Assembly: GCA_029865675.1 (NCBI GenBank)
Contig: JARXAU010000081.1
Span: forward strand, 1 to 6,697
Direction of reading: 5' to 3'
Source: Rhodoferax sp.
GTDB lineage: Bacteria; Pseudomonadota; Gammaproteobacteria; Burkholderiales; Burkholderiaceae_C
DNA: 6,697 nt
Shown here: one piece after another, positions 6,606-6,697 of the stretch
How the letters are laid out: every line of letters starts with the position of its first letter
Numbering within the stretch: position 1 is the first letter of the stretch
Program-made: the position numbers and the translations under genes
The notes under the pieces: model-generated
The model's database searches: none
Told to the model about the DNA's origin: nothing
Seen by the model: the letters and a program-made list of their open reading frames with translations, nothing else

Positions 6606-6634
6606 TGCCTTTGTGACGGATGTCTACAAAGGCA
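6606..6634. repeat. 9-bp inverted repeat with an 11-nt spacer
   Basis: TGCCTTTGT and ACAAAGGCA are perfect inverted arms. They share the CTTTGT/ACAAAG core with the 18-bp dyad at 6476-6493, about 135 bp away. No T-run follows on either strand, so a terminator is unlikely. It may be a second binding site of the same regulator, with a wider spacing between half-sites. Confidence 0.4.
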
Positions 6635-6666
6635 TTCACCGTGGGCCCGAATTGCAATCAGCGGGC

Positions 6667-6695
6667 GGTGCAAATCACCTGCGCGGTGATTCACC
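6667..6695. repeat. Two adjacent GGTG...CACC dyads
   Basis: GGTGCAAATCACC (6667-6679) and GGTGATTCACC (6685-6695) lie next to each other; the second is a perfect 11-bp palindrome around a central T. A further TTCACC stands at 6635-6640. They may be regulatory half-sites, or part of an upstream gene's control region cut by the window edge. Confidence 0.3.
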
Positions 6696-6697
6696 CT

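Larger units (their letters stand above)
6383..6697 (-). promoter_or_regulatory. Non-coding upstream region of flp
   Basis: No credible gene is seen on either strand in these 315 bases. The stretch should hold the promoter of the pilus operon. It contains four short dyad elements, listed separately. A TTGACA hexamer on the minus strand (6489-6494) could be a -35 element, but I see no good -10 at 16-18 nt; the nearest candidate, TAAGGC at 15 nt, is poor. I found no sigma-54 type GG-N10-GC signature with proper flanks. The promoter is therefore not located with confidence. Confidence 0.5.

Noticed and set aside
6606..6634. CRP/FNR-type binding site read from TGTGA...TCTACA
   Set aside because: The half-sites do not keep the 6-bp spacing and symmetry of a CRP site. 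The symmetry actually lies in the outer 9-bp arms.
6391..6657. 88-codon minus-strand frame upstream of flp
   Set aside because: It overlaps the start region of flp in another frame, lies over the inverted repeats, and its translation resembles no family I know.

Overview
The window holds the front half of a Flp/Tad (tight adherence) pilus operon, read entirely on the minus strand. In transcription order (right to left) it carries flp (pilin), cpaA/tadV (prepilin peptidase), cpaB/rcpC, cpaC/rcpA (outer-membrane secretin), a small lipoprotein gene in the rcpB/cpaD position, cpaE/tadZ (ParA/MinD-like localisation ATPase) and cpaF/tadA (assembly ATPase). cpaF runs off the left edge. The order flp-tadV-rcpC-rcpA-(lipoprotein)-tadZ-tadA is the classical Tad order, so tadB, tadC and later genes are expected beyond base 1. 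GC-rich coding sequence, this gene order and the style of the small lipoprotein suggest a betaproteobacterium, perhaps of the Burkholderiales. That is an inference from recognition, not from a search.

Layout by region: bases 6383-6697 are non-coding and hold the upstream region of flp, with several short inverted repeats. One is a perfect 18-bp dyad that overlaps a TTGACA hexamer. Bases 6191-6382 are flp. Bases 6111-6190 hold a strong stem-loop between flp and cpaA. From 6110 down to 2456 the genes are tightly packed, with gaps of 9 to 40 nt, and ribosome-binding sites often overlap the preceding stop codon. Bases 2316-2455 form the only sizeable gap inside the operon. cpaE and cpaF then overlap by four bases (ATGA), which suggests translational coupling.

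How the parts fit: CpaA cleaves the Flp prepilin after the Gly of its G/ATAVEY site. CpaF powers assembly at the inner membrane. CpaE is expected to position the machine. CpaC forms the outer-membrane channel, with periplasmic CpaB and the lipoprotein as accessory parts. Nothing here amounts to a new system. The items most worth checking are the dyads upstream of flp, the flp-cpaA stem-loop, the cysteine pair in the pilin tail, the unusual P-loop of CpaE and the poorly characterised lipoprotein.

Three start codons were chosen against the longest open frame. flp starts at an ATG (6382) instead of an upstream TTG, cpaB at an ATG (5470) instead of an upstream GTG, and cpaA at a TTG (6110) that has a good ribosome-binding site.
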